The position numbers and the translations under genes are program-made. A stretch of 41,046 bases of DNA, taken from positions 1-41,046 of the forward strand of contig JAGWVE010000012.1 of assembly GCA_018971025.1 (NCBI GenBank), in the 5' to 3' direction. This document shows positions 16,053 through 24,043 of the stretch, in pieces. The DNA is from Bacteroidota bacterium. GTDB taxonomy: Bacteria > Bacteroidota > Bacteroidia > Chitinophagales > Chitinophagaceae. The first letter of the stretch is position 1. Each line of letters opens with the position of its first letter. Under the pieces are notes generated by a model that saw only the letters and a list, made by a program, of their open reading frames with translations, was not told the DNA's origin and ran no database searches.

Positions 16053-17339
16053 ATGGCAATACCTTCAACCACACCAAATAATACCACGGTTAGTGGTCAA
16101 AGCAATCATTGGCTTTTTCCATTTATACTTGTTACAAGCCTATTTTTCTTTTGGGGATTTGTACACAACCTAGATCCAATTTTAATTCCACATTTACGTA
16201 AATCGTTTCGTTTAAACGATTTGCAGTCGTCACTCATAGACTCTTCGGTATTCATTGCCTACTTTGCAATGGCACTTCCTGCAGGTTATGTAATGCGTAA
16301 ATATGGCTATAAATCAGGTATTGTAGGTGGACTACTTCTTTTTGCGCTGGGCTGCTTCTTGTTTTTACCAGCAGCAGATACCCATCAATATATTTATTTT
16401 TTAGGAGCCCTTTTTATTATTGCTAGCGGACTTACTTTTTTAGAAACAGCAGCAAACCCATATGCAACTGTTATTGGTCCTCCAGAAACGGCAACTCGTC
16501 GTTTAAACTTTGCCCAATCATTTAACGGACTAGCAGCGATGGTAGCACCTATTATTGGAGGTCAATTTATTTTATCCGGAACAGAAATGTCTGACGAAGC
16601 TTATGCAAAATTATCTCCAGAGTCGCTAAATACCTATTTAACTACAGAAGCACAAAGTGTAAAAATGCCTTACCTCATTTTAGGTATCCTTGTTTTACTA
16701 GTTGCCATTTTATTTATGGTGACAAAGCTACCTGATGTTAAAGAAGGAGACGATAATAATGCAGGTAACAATCCGCTAAAAGCCTTTAGACACAAGCATT
16801 TGACATGGGCTGTTGCCGCACAATTCTTTTATGTTGGTGCACAGGTTTGTGTAGGTAGTTTTTTTATTAAAATGGCAAGAACGGGTGCTGGCATGGATGA
16901 AAAAACAGCTGCACAATATTTAGGATGGGGCTATGGTGCCGCCTTTATGCTTGGAAGATTTGTAGGTACTTTTTTAATGGGCAAGTATGCTTCTGAAAAA
17001 TTATTAAGTGTATATGCACTCATTAATATTGTTTTATCTGCGGTTGCCATTTTTGGTTCTGGCATGGTGGTCGTGTATGCACTTATAGCCATTGCATTTT
17101 TTATGTCAATTATGTTTCCAACGATATTTTCACTCGGAATTAAAGATTTAGGAGCAGATACTAAAATGGCTTCTAGCTTAATTGTAATGTCCATTGTTGG
17201 CGGTGCATTATTGCCTCCCATTTTAGGCGTGATATCGGATGCAACCGGAAGTATTCAAAATGGATACATCGTTCCACTAGTTTGTTTTGTAGTGGTTTTT
17301 TTATTTGGAACAAAAGGACATAAAGTAAAATCTGTGTAG
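16053..17339 (+). CDS. fucP: L-fucose:H+ symporter (FucP-like MFS permease)
   Basis: 428 aa with about 12 membrane segments. Family motifs are FFFWGFVHNLDPILIPHLRK (with Asp41, matching the proton-coupling Asp46 of E. coli FucP), FLETAANPYATVIGP (Glu131, matching Glu135), LNFAQSFNGLAAMVAPIIGG and the late MFPTIFSLGIKDLG. It moves a sugar across the inner membrane with protons. The family also contains glucose/galactose permeases. L-fucose is chosen because the next five genes encode an oxidative deoxysugar pathway. It is the first gene of the 25-kb run, and the altronate dehydratase-like start follows 5 bp after its stop. Confidence 0.88.
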   Translation: MAIPSTTPNNTTVSGQSNHWLFPFILVTSLFFFWGFVHNLDPILIPHLRKSFRLNDLQSSLIDSSVFIAYFAMALPAGYVMRKYGYKSGIVGGLLLFALGCFLFLPAADTHQYIYFLGALFIIASGLTFLETAANPYATVIGPPETATRRLNFAQSFNGLAAMVAPIIGGQFILSGTEMSDEAYAKLSPESLNTYLTTEAQSVKMPYLILGILVLLVAILFMVTKLPDVKEGDDNNAGNNPLKAFRHKHLTWAVAAQFFYVGAQVCVGSFFIKMARTGAGMDEKTAAQYLGWGYGAAFMLGRFVGTFLMGKYASEKLLSVYALINIVLSAVAIFGSGMVVVYALIAIAFFMSIMFPTIFSLGIKDLGADTKMASSLIVMSIVGGALLPPILGVISDATGSIQNGYIVPLVCFVVVFLFGTKGHKVKSV

Positions 17340-17344
17340 TGCCC

Positions 17345-19000
17345 ATGATAACCACAGCCACAAAAAGATTCGTTATTGAGATGCACCCCAAGGACAATGT
17401 ACTTGTGGCGCTTTCTAATTTGGCTGCGGGTCAAGTAGTAGAACATAATGGACAGGTATATCATATTGTAGAACCTATTCAGAGCAAGCATAAATTTTAT
17501 ACCGAAGATTTAGACAAAGGTGCGGCTGTTTATATGTATGGTGTACTGGTTGGAACCACTCAACAGGACGTTGTAAAAGGTAGCCTTGTTAGTACTTCTA
17601 ATTTGCATCATGCTGCTGAGCCTTATGCGTATAGAGCAACCGAATACCAATGGGAGAAACCAGCGGTAATAGATTTTGCAAATAAAACATTCAATGGTTT
17701 TTTAAGATCAGATGGTCAGGTAGGTACGGCCAATTATTGGTTGTTCATACCAACTGTATTTTGTGAAAACCGAAATTTAGACGTCATTAAAGAAGCCTTA
17801 CACCATAAACTGGGATATGCTGTAAGTGATAAATATAGTAAGTATACACAATCACTATTAGAGGCATATGAAAATGGAACACCTATTGATGCAGTAGATT
17901 TTACACCAAGTAATACACCGCATGTTAACCGTGTTTTTAAAAATGTTGATGGCATCAAATTTTTAAACCATAGTGGTGGATGTGGCGGAACAAGAGCAGA
18001 CGCTGCAACACTTAGTGCACTTCTTGCTGCATACGCCAATCATCCAAATGTAGGCGGGATAACGGTTTTAAGCCTTGGCTGTCAACATTTGCAGGTACAG
18101 GACTTAAAAAATGATATTCATAAAAGAGCACCAAATTTTAATAAGCCACTTTACATTTTTGAGCAACAACAAACTGAAAGTGAAGAAGCGCTTGTTGCAT
18201 CGGCTATTAAAAAAACCTTTGAAGGTTTAATTGAGATTAATAAATTCGAAAGAACACCAGCTCCATTAAGTGCATTAACACTGGGTGTAAAATGTGGTGG
18301 TAGTGATGGCTTTAGTGGTGTATCTGCAAATCCTGCAGTAGGTTATGCCGCAGATTTGTTAGTAGCACTTGGCGGAAAAGTATTGTTAGCAGAATTTCCA
18401 GAACTATGTGGCGCAGAACAAGATTTAGTTGATCGTTGTGAAACAGAAGCATCGGCTAATAAATTTATAGAACTCATGCGCAGTTATGATGCACTGGCAC
18501 ATAAAGTGGGTTCTGGTTTTCATATGAATCCATCTCCTGGAAATATTAAAGATGGATTAATTACAGATGCGATTAAAAGTGCAGGTGCAGCTAAAAAAGG
18601 AGGCACTTCTCCCATTGTAGACGTTTTAGATTACACCGAACCTGCTACAAAACCCGGACTTAGCCTGGTTTGTACGCCTGGTAACGATGTTGAAGCGACC
18701 ACCGGCAAAGCAGCAGCAGGCGCTACCCTGATATTGTTTACTACAGGTCTTGGCACACCAACAGGTAATCCAGTTTGCCCGGTCATTAAAGTGGCAACCA
18801 ATGCTTCACTTGCAAAACGGATGAAAGATATTATTGACATTGATTGTGGTCCAATTATCAGTGGCGAAAAAACCATTGAACAAATGGGCATTGAAATTTT
18901 AGAATATTGTATTAAAGCAGCTAGCGGAGAAATTACGCCAAAAGCTGTATTATTAAACCAAGACGATTTTATTCCGTGGAAGCGCGGTGTTTCATTATAA
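17345..19000 (+). CDS. UxaA-family (altronate/galactarate) dehydratase, probable L-fuconate dehydratase
   Basis: 551 aa from the ATG at 17345; a GTG two codons earlier at 17339 overlaps the permease stop. The N-terminal SAF-like domain covers about 8-95 (LVALSNLAAGQVVEHNG). The catalytic UxaA/GarD domain follows with GFLRSDGQVGTANYWLFIP, HSGGCGG, LGCQHLQVQ and LGVKCGGSDGFSGVSANPAVG, including the Cys expected to hold iron. It removes water from an aldonate to give a 2-keto-3-deoxy acid. The Campylobacter fucose locus also uses UxaA-type proteins, split in two, instead of an enolase-family fuconate dehydratase. The other five genes here support L-fuconate as substrate. Altronate is less likely because no uronate isomerase or reductase is present. 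Confidence 0.82.
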   Translation: MITTATKRFVIEMHPKDNVLVALSNLAAGQVVEHNGQVYHIVEPIQSKHKFYTEDLDKGAAVYMYGVLVGTTQQDVVKGSLVSTSNLHHAAEPYAYRATEYQWEKPAVIDFANKTFNGFLRSDGQVGTANYWLFIPTVFCENRNLDVIKEALHHKLGYAVSDKYSKYTQSLLEAYENGTPIDAVDFTPSNTPHVNRVFKNVDGIKFLNHSGGCGGTRADAATLSALLAAYANHPNVGGITVLSLGCQHLQVQDLKNDIHKRAPNFNKPLYIFEQQQTESEEALVASAIKKTFEGLIEINKFERTPAPLSALTLGVKCGGSDGFSGVSANPAVGYAADLLVALGGKVLLAEFPELCGAEQDLVDRCETEASANKFIELMRSYDALAHKVGSGFHMNPSPGNIKDGLITDAIKSAGAAKKGGTSPIVDVLDYTEPATKPGLSLVCTPGNDVEATTGKAAAGATLILFTTGLGTPTGNPVCPVIKVATNASLAKRMKDIIDIDCGPIISGEKTIEQMGIEILEYCIKAASGEITPKAVLLNQDDFIPWKRGVSL

Positions 19001-19016
19001 TTATTATTTATTTTTT

Positions 19017-19781
19017 ATGTTTTCATTAGCGAATAAAAAAGCAGTTGTTACGGGTGGCGGTAGTGGAATTGGCAAAGCCATTGCTGTAACTTTTGCTGCA
19101 CAAGGTGCAGTCGTGCATGTATTAGAACTAACTACAGAAGCTGGTGCAGATACCGCTGCTACTATTAAAGCAGCTGGCGGACAGGTGGAAGTGCATGCAT
19201 GTAATGTTGCAAATAAGGAAGAAGTTGCTGCAGTTTTTGCGCGCATTGGTGCACTCGATATTTTGGTGAACAATGCAGGGATTGCGCATGTAGGCAAAGC
19301 AGATACCACTTCAGAATCAGATTATGACAGGGTCATGAACATCAATGTTAAAGGGGTATTTAATTGCATAGCATCTGCCATACAAGGCTTTAGAGCCAAT
19401 GGCGGTGGCGTGATTATTAATATGGCTTCTATTGCTGCATGGGTAGGACTTGCAGATAGGTTTGTATATTCTACTGCAAAAGGAGCTGTTATGGCTATGA
19501 CACTTTCTGTTGCGAAAGATTACATGCACGAAAATATTAGGTGCAATTCTATTTCACCAGCGCGCGTACACACGCCGTTTGTGGATGGTTTTATTGCAAA
19601 AAATTATCCGGGTAAAGAACAAGAAATGTTTGAAAAATTATCAGCTTCTCAACCCATTGGTAGGATGGCACAACCTACAGAAATTGCATCACTAGCACTT
19701 TATTTAGCCAGTGATGAAGCGGCTTTTATTACGGGTTGCGATTATCCAATCGATGGTGGTTTTATCAAACTTAACAATTAA
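19017..19781 (+). CDS. SDR dehydrogenase, probable 2-keto-3-deoxy-L-fuconate dehydrogenase
   Basis: 254 aa from the ATG at 19017; a GTG at 18987 would overlap the dehydratase gene and add residues unlike an SDR. Classical short-chain dehydrogenase: nucleotide motif TGGGSGIGKA, NNAGIAHVG, catalytic Ser in INMASIAAW and YSTAK, with GCDYPIDGGF at the end. In the oxidative fucose pathway an SDR of this kind oxidises 2-keto-3-deoxy-L-fuconate to the 2,4-diketo acid with NAD+. That fits its place between the dehydratase and the FAH-fold hydrolase. SDR sequence alone does not fix the substrate. Confidence 0.82.
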   Translation: MFSLANKKAVVTGGGSGIGKAIAVTFAAQGAVVHVLELTTEAGADTAATIKAAGGQVEVHACNVANKEEVAAVFARIGALDILVNNAGIAHVGKADTTSESDYDRVMNINVKGVFNCIASAIQGFRANGGGVIINMASIAAWVGLADRFVYSTAKGAVMAMTLSVAKDYMHENIRCNSISPARVHTPFVDGFIAKNYPGKEQEMFEKLSASQPIGRMAQPTEIASLALYLASDEAAFITGCDYPIDGGFIKLNN

Positions 19782-19810
19782 AAAATTTAGCATTCATAAA
19801 ATAGTAAGCA

Positions 19811-20668
19811 ATGAAATTAATTAGATTTGGACAAGAAGGACATGAAAAACCGGGCATCATAATAAATGATATTTGGTATGATGTATCAGGTGTTGTAGCG
19901 GATTACAACGAAGCATTTTTTGCAAACAACGATATTCAAAAATTACAAGATGCCGTGGCTGCGGGTACTTCCTTTCCAGTAGTAGACCCTGCAACCAGAC
20001 TGGGTTCTGTGGTAGCGAGACCTTCAAAAATTGTTTGTATTGGTCTTAACTATGTAGACCACTGTTTAGAAACCAACGCACCTATTCCAGCAGAGCCTGT
20101 TTTGTTTTTTAAATCTACCACTGCATTATGTGGTCCAAACGACGATGTTGTCATTCCAAAAAATAGTGTGAAAACAGACTGGGAAGTAGAGCTTGCTTTT
20201 GTAATAGGTAAAAAAGCTTCTTATGTAGAAGAATCGGAAGCACTTGATTATGTAGCAGGCTATTGCTTACACAATGATTATAGCGAAAGAGAATTTCAAT
20301 TAGAAAGAGGGGGACAGTGGGATAAAGGAAAAGGTTGTGACACATTTGCACCACTCGGACCCTTTTTAGCTACACCCGATGAAATTGCAGACGTTAACAA
20401 TTTAAAAATGTGGTTAACCGTAAATGGTAAAACCTATCAAAATAGTAATACTCTAAATCTCGTATTTAAAATACCTTTTTTAGTTCATTACCTTAGCCAG
20501 TTTATGACCTTATTACCGGGCGACGTTATTAGCACAGGAACCCCTCCTGGCGTAGGTTTGGGCATTAAGCCAGAGCCTGTTTATGTAAAAGCCGGTGATG
20601 TTATAGAATTGGGTATAGAAGGACTCGGCACTAGCAAACAAACAGCGGTTGCGTATACAAAAAAATAA
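19811..20668 (+). CDS. FAH-family hydrolase, probable 2,4-diketo-3-deoxy-L-fuconate hydrolase
   Basis: 285 aa. The C-terminal fumarylacetoacetate hydrolase domain spans about 72-285. Signatures are IVCIGLNYVDHCLET, PVLFFKSTTALCGP, DWEVELAFVIGKKA (acidic metal ligands), HNDYSEREFQ and GDVISTGTPPGVG. Enzymes of this subgroup split 2,4-diketo-3-deoxy sugar acids, giving pyruvate and L-lactate from the fucose-derived substrate. This replaces the aldolase step of other fucose routes; no DapA-type aldolase is in the window. The gene follows the SDR by 29 bp and is followed after 4 bp by the mutarotase. Confidence 0.85.
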   Translation: MKLIRFGQEGHEKPGIIINDIWYDVSGVVADYNEAFFANNDIQKLQDAVAAGTSFPVVDPATRLGSVVARPSKIVCIGLNYVDHCLETNAPIPAEPVLFFKSTTALCGPNDDVVIPKNSVKTDWEVELAFVIGKKASYVEESEALDYVAGYCLHNDYSEREFQLERGGQWDKGKGCDTFAPLGPFLATPDEIADVNNLKMWLTVNGKTYQNSNTLNLVFKIPFLVHYLSQFMTLLPGDVISTGTPPGVGLGIKPEPVYVKAGDVIELGIEGLGTSKQTAVAYTKK

Positions 20669-20672
20669 AACC

Positions 20673-21014
20673 ATGGCAGCACAACAATATTTTTTGGCAC
20701 TCGATTTAAAAGATGATCCGGCATTAATTGCGGAGTACAAAGTGTACCATCAAAACGTGTGGCCAGAAATTATTGATAGCATTAAAAATTCAGGGATTAC
20801 ATGTCTTGATATTTACTGTGTAGCCAACCGTTTATTTATGGTAATTGAAGCGAACGAAAATTTTTCTTTTGAGGCCAAGGCTGCGGCGGATGCTGCAAGT
20901 GAGGTAGTTCAAAAATGGGAAACACTCATGTGGAAATACCAACAAGCCATGCCAGGCGCAAAGCCCGGAGAGAAATGGGTTTTTCTAGAAAAAATATTTA
21001 CACTTCCTCAATAA
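20673..21014 (+). CDS. L-rhamnose/L-fucose mutarotase (RhaM family)
   Basis: 113 aa from the ATG at 20673; a TTG at 20649 would overlap the hydrolase gene and add eight atypical residues. It matches the small ferredoxin-like-fold RhaM family: FLALDLKDDPALIAEYKVYHQNVWPEI (with the key H-x-x-x-W-P-E) and a C-terminal PGEKWVFLEKIF. It interconverts alpha and beta pyranose anomers, here presumably of L-fucose, so that the dehydrogenase 6 bp downstream gets its preferred anomer. A RhaM-type mutarotase is also part of the Campylobacter fucose locus. Confidence 0.87.
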   Translation: MAAQQYFLALDLKDDPALIAEYKVYHQNVWPEIIDSIKNSGITCLDIYCVANRLFMVIEANENFSFEAKAAADAASEVVQKWETLMWKYQQAMPGAKPGEKWVFLEKIFTLPQ

Positions 21015-21020
21015 AATAAA

Positions 21021-21803
21021 ATGGAATTAGGACTGTCAAATAAAATTATCGTTGTTTCAGGTGGTGCAAAAGGCATTGGCTTTGGTATCACTAAAGTACT
21101 TGCACAAGAAGGCGCAACCGTTTGTATTATTGGGCGCAGCGCCGCTGATAATAAAATGGCAGTTGACGCCGTGGTTGCAGCGGGCGGCAAAGCTTTTGGC
21201 GTAGAGGCAGAATTAACAGATCCAGCTGCATGTAAAAAAGCAATCGACACGGTCCTTGCAACCTATGGCACGATTGATGGTCTTGTTAATAATGCCGGCG
21301 TAAATGATGGCGTAGGTTTAGAAAATGGAAGCTATGAAGGTTTTATAGCCTCCCTGCATAAAAATTTAGTGCACTATTATTTATTAGCGCATCATGCACT
21401 TCCTGCTTTAAAAAAATCGAAAGGATCGATTGTAAACATTGGTTCTAAAACTGCCGAAACGGGTCAGGGAAATACATCGGCGTATGCCGCATCTAATGGT
21501 GGCAGAAACGCATTAACAAGAGAGTGGGCGGTTGAATTATTAAAATATGGTATTCGCGTAAACGCCGTGATTGTTGCCGAATGTTTTACACCACTCTATG
21601 AAAAATGGATTCAAACATTTGAAAACCCTTCTGAAAAATTAGCAAGCATTACAGCAAAAATTCCTTTAGAAAACCGAATGACCACCGATATTGAAATTGC
21701 TAATATGGTTGCTGTGTTGCTTTCTGAAGTATCGAGTCATACTACGGGACAACTGATTCATGTAGATGGTGGTTACACGCATTTAGATAGAGCGCTCTTA
21801 TAG
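21021..21803 (+). CDS. SDR dehydrogenase, probable L-fucose dehydrogenase, with atypical catalytic motif
   Basis: 260 aa. Cofactor motif SGGAKGIGFG (13-22) and NNAGVNDG (90-97) are standard. The active-site Ser is S142 and Tyr is Y155, but the YxxxK motif reads YAASN, so Lys159 is replaced by Asn. The rest of the helix (GGRNALTREWAVEL) is well formed and the protein is full length with a normal HVDGGYTHLDRALL end, so it does not look decayed. It would oxidise L-fucose, or L-galactose, to the lactone as the first step of the pathway. No lactonase gene is visible in the run, so lactone opening would be spontaneous or encoded elsewhere. Confidence 0.8.
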   Translation: MELGLSNKIIVVSGGAKGIGFGITKVLAQEGATVCIIGRSAADNKMAVDAVVAAGGKAFGVEAELTDPAACKKAIDTVLATYGTIDGLVNNAGVNDGVGLENGSYEGFIASLHKNLVHYYLLAHHALPALKKSKGSIVNIGSKTAETGQGNTSAYAASNGGRNALTREWAVELLKYGIRVNAVIVAECFTPLYEKWIQTFENPSEKLASITAKIPLENRMTTDIEIANMVAVLLSEVSSHTTGQLIHVDGGYTHLDRALL

Positions 21804-21834
21804 ACATTTTATTTTGGACACCTAAATTTCTTCC

Positions 21835-23988
21835 ATGCATTTTAAAAAATTATTTTTTGTTAGTTGCTTTGTTACACTGCAGCTAACTATAGTTGCGCGC
21901 GCACAAGATTGGTTGATTAATGCTAGTCCTTATAAAGCTGTAATTACGCAAAACGCTGGTACCATTGAACTTAACAACGGTTTAGTGCGTAGAAAATTTA
22001 CCATAAGCGCCAACTTTGCCTGTACCGATTATACCAACTTAGCCAACCATCAACAACTCTTACGTGCCATTAAACCGGAAGCGCGTATTGTATTAGATGG
22101 TGTGATGTACAATGTTGGCGGACTTGTAGGTCAAAAAGAAAATGGATATATTTTACCCGGACTTGCAGATACTTTAAAAGCGGGTGCTAATGATTTTACA
22201 TATGTTTCTCATAGAATAGAACCGCTGCAGCCATTTTTAAAATGGAAAAATAAAAGTTGGGCACACCATACAGCAGCGCCAACAGGTAAAGAATTAATTG
22301 TTAGCTATAAGCATGCGTCTGAAAAACTTGCTGGCATTACCGTAGAAGTACATTATGAACTCTATGATCATTTGCCACTGATTGTAAAATGGATTTCTAT
22401 ATTAAATACATCCAAAACACCTCACGCACTTGACAGAGTGGTCAATGAAGTATTAGGACTTGTAGAAGAAGAAAGTGCCGTAGTAGGAACACCCGAAGAA
22501 ATGAAAAAGCAACATGGTATTTATGTCGAAACCAATTATGCCTTTAACAATGCCATGCGTTATGATATCAGCGATCAAACTACGCACTGGAAAACAGATT
22601 CGGTATATACTTCGCAAGTAAATTATAATTACCAAACGCCTTGCCTTTTAGAAATATATCCTGAAAAGGCTCCTGGCATTGACTTACAGCCAGGTGAACT
22701 TTTTAAATCGGTGCGTACACACGAACTGCTCATGGATAGTTATGATAGACAGCGCAGGGGACTCATGATTCGAAAAATGTATACCGCTGTTGCACCATGG
22801 ACTGCACAGAATCCAATTTTTATGCACCTTGTTAGTAGAAATGACCAAGAAGTTAAAACGGCGATTGATCAGTGCGTAGCTACGGGATACGAAGCTGTGA
22901 TTTTAAGTTTTGGAAGTCATTTAAACATGGAAGACACGACACAAAAAAATTTGATTCGCTGGAAAGGATTAACTGATTATGCGCATACACGCGGCATTTT
23001 ATTAGGCGGCTATTCACTTTTTAGTAGTAGACGTATTTCAGATGCGGATGATGTAGTAGATATTAAGACAGGAAAACCGGGAGGTGCCTTTTTTGGAAAT
23101 GCGCCTTGCTTTGGAAGTAAGTGGGGCCTCGCGTACAGAGATAAAATAAAAAACTTTTTTACGACAACAGGTTTTGATATTTGGGAAAACGATGGTCCTT
23201 ACCCTGGTGATGTATGTGCTTCTACCACACATCCAGGACATAAAGGATACAATGATTCGCAGTGGCGTCAGATGGAAATTCAAAAAGAATTGTACCACTG
23301 GTTAAATGAAAGAGGTGTGTATATCAATGCACCCGATTGGTATTTTTTAGATGGCACACATAAAATTGCCATTGGCTACCGCGAGGTTAATTTTTCATTA
23401 CCGCGTGAACAACAACGCATCTTAAATAGACAAAATATTCATGACGGTACCATCGAAAAAACAGGATCTATGAGTTGGGGCTTTGTACCATTAACCAATT
23501 ACCAAGGTAACGACCCAAGAGCAGTGCTAGAGCCACTTTCGGAGCATTTGTCCGATTACGAACAACTCATGATTCAGTATTATGGCGCAGGTGTACAAGC
23601 CTGTTATAGAGGCCCAAGATTATATGACACAGAAACGACCAGACAAATGGTTGCGCGTACCATTAACTGGTATAAGAAATACCGCTCTATTTTAAATGCC
23701 GATATGATTCAGCTTCGAAGAGCGGATGGAAGAGATTGGGATGGTTTACTACATGTTGATCCTAGTTCAAAACAAAAAGCACTGGGCATGCTCTACAATC
23801 CAACCAAACAAAAAATTACAAGAACCATACCTATACCACTTTATTATACTGGCTTAACAACTACAGCAACCCTGGCTATTAAAGATGATAAGGGTATGGC
23901 AAAAAAATACACCCTCAACAGAAATTATGAACTTAAGTTGACGGTTACCATTGAGCCAGAAAGTTATACCTGGTTTACTGTTGAATAG
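21835..23988 (+). CDS. Exported glycoside hydrolase-like protein, clan GH-D-like
   Basis: 717 aa. Signal peptide to about residue 24 (MHFKKLFFVSCFVTLQLTIVARAQ). A beta-sandwich-rich N-terminal part (about 25-300, TIELNNGLVRRKFTIS) precedes a probable TIM barrel (about 315-600). Within it, FDIWENDGPYPGDVC (Asp448) looks like the nucleophile strand of alpha-galactosidase-type (GH27/GH36) enzymes, and INAPDWYFLDG (Asp501) could supply the acid/base. A small beta domain closes the protein. I recognise the general fold pattern but not a numbered GH family. Given the upstream fucose genes, the substrate may be an alpha-linked L-fucose or galactose residue. It starts 31 bp after the fucose dehydrogenase gene. 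Confidence 0.6.
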   Translation: MHFKKLFFVSCFVTLQLTIVARAQDWLINASPYKAVITQNAGTIELNNGLVRRKFTISANFACTDYTNLANHQQLLRAIKPEARIVLDGVMYNVGGLVGQKENGYILPGLADTLKAGANDFTYVSHRIEPLQPFLKWKNKSWAHHTAAPTGKELIVSYKHASEKLAGITVEVHYELYDHLPLIVKWISILNTSKTPHALDRVVNEVLGLVEEESAVVGTPEEMKKQHGIYVETNYAFNNAMRYDISDQTTHWKTDSVYTSQVNYNYQTPCLLEIYPEKAPGIDLQPGELFKSVRTHELLMDSYDRQRRGLMIRKMYTAVAPWTAQNPIFMHLVSRNDQEVKTAIDQCVATGYEAVILSFGSHLNMEDTTQKNLIRWKGLTDYAHTRGILLGGYSLFSSRRISDADDVVDIKTGKPGGAFFGNAPCFGSKWGLAYRDKIKNFFTTTGFDIWENDGPYPGDVCASTTHPGHKGYNDSQWRQMEIQKELYHWLNERGVYINAPDWYFLDGTHKIAIGYREVNFSLPREQQRILNRQNIHDGTIEKTGSMSWGFVPLTNYQGNDPRAVLEPLSEHLSDYEQLMIQYYGAGVQACYRGPRLYDTETTRQMVARTINWYKKYRSILNADMIQLRRADGRDWDGLLHVDPSSKQKALGMLYNPTKQKITRTIPIPLYYTGLTTTATLAIKDDKGMAKKYTLNRNYELKLTVTIEPESYTWFTVE

Positions 23989-24043
23989 TTTTTTGGAAAT
24001 TGTCCAATTTTTTAGGAAATTACCCGTTACAAAATAAACACTT

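Noticed and set aside
23992-24021. Terminator between the GH-D-like gene and the propeller gene
   Set aside because: AAATTG-TC-CAATTT followed by Ts is a weak, GC-poor stem with a 2-base loop, which is sterically unlikely. The nearby TTTTTTGGAAATT/TTTTTTAGGAAATT repeat looks like chance in AT-rich DNA.
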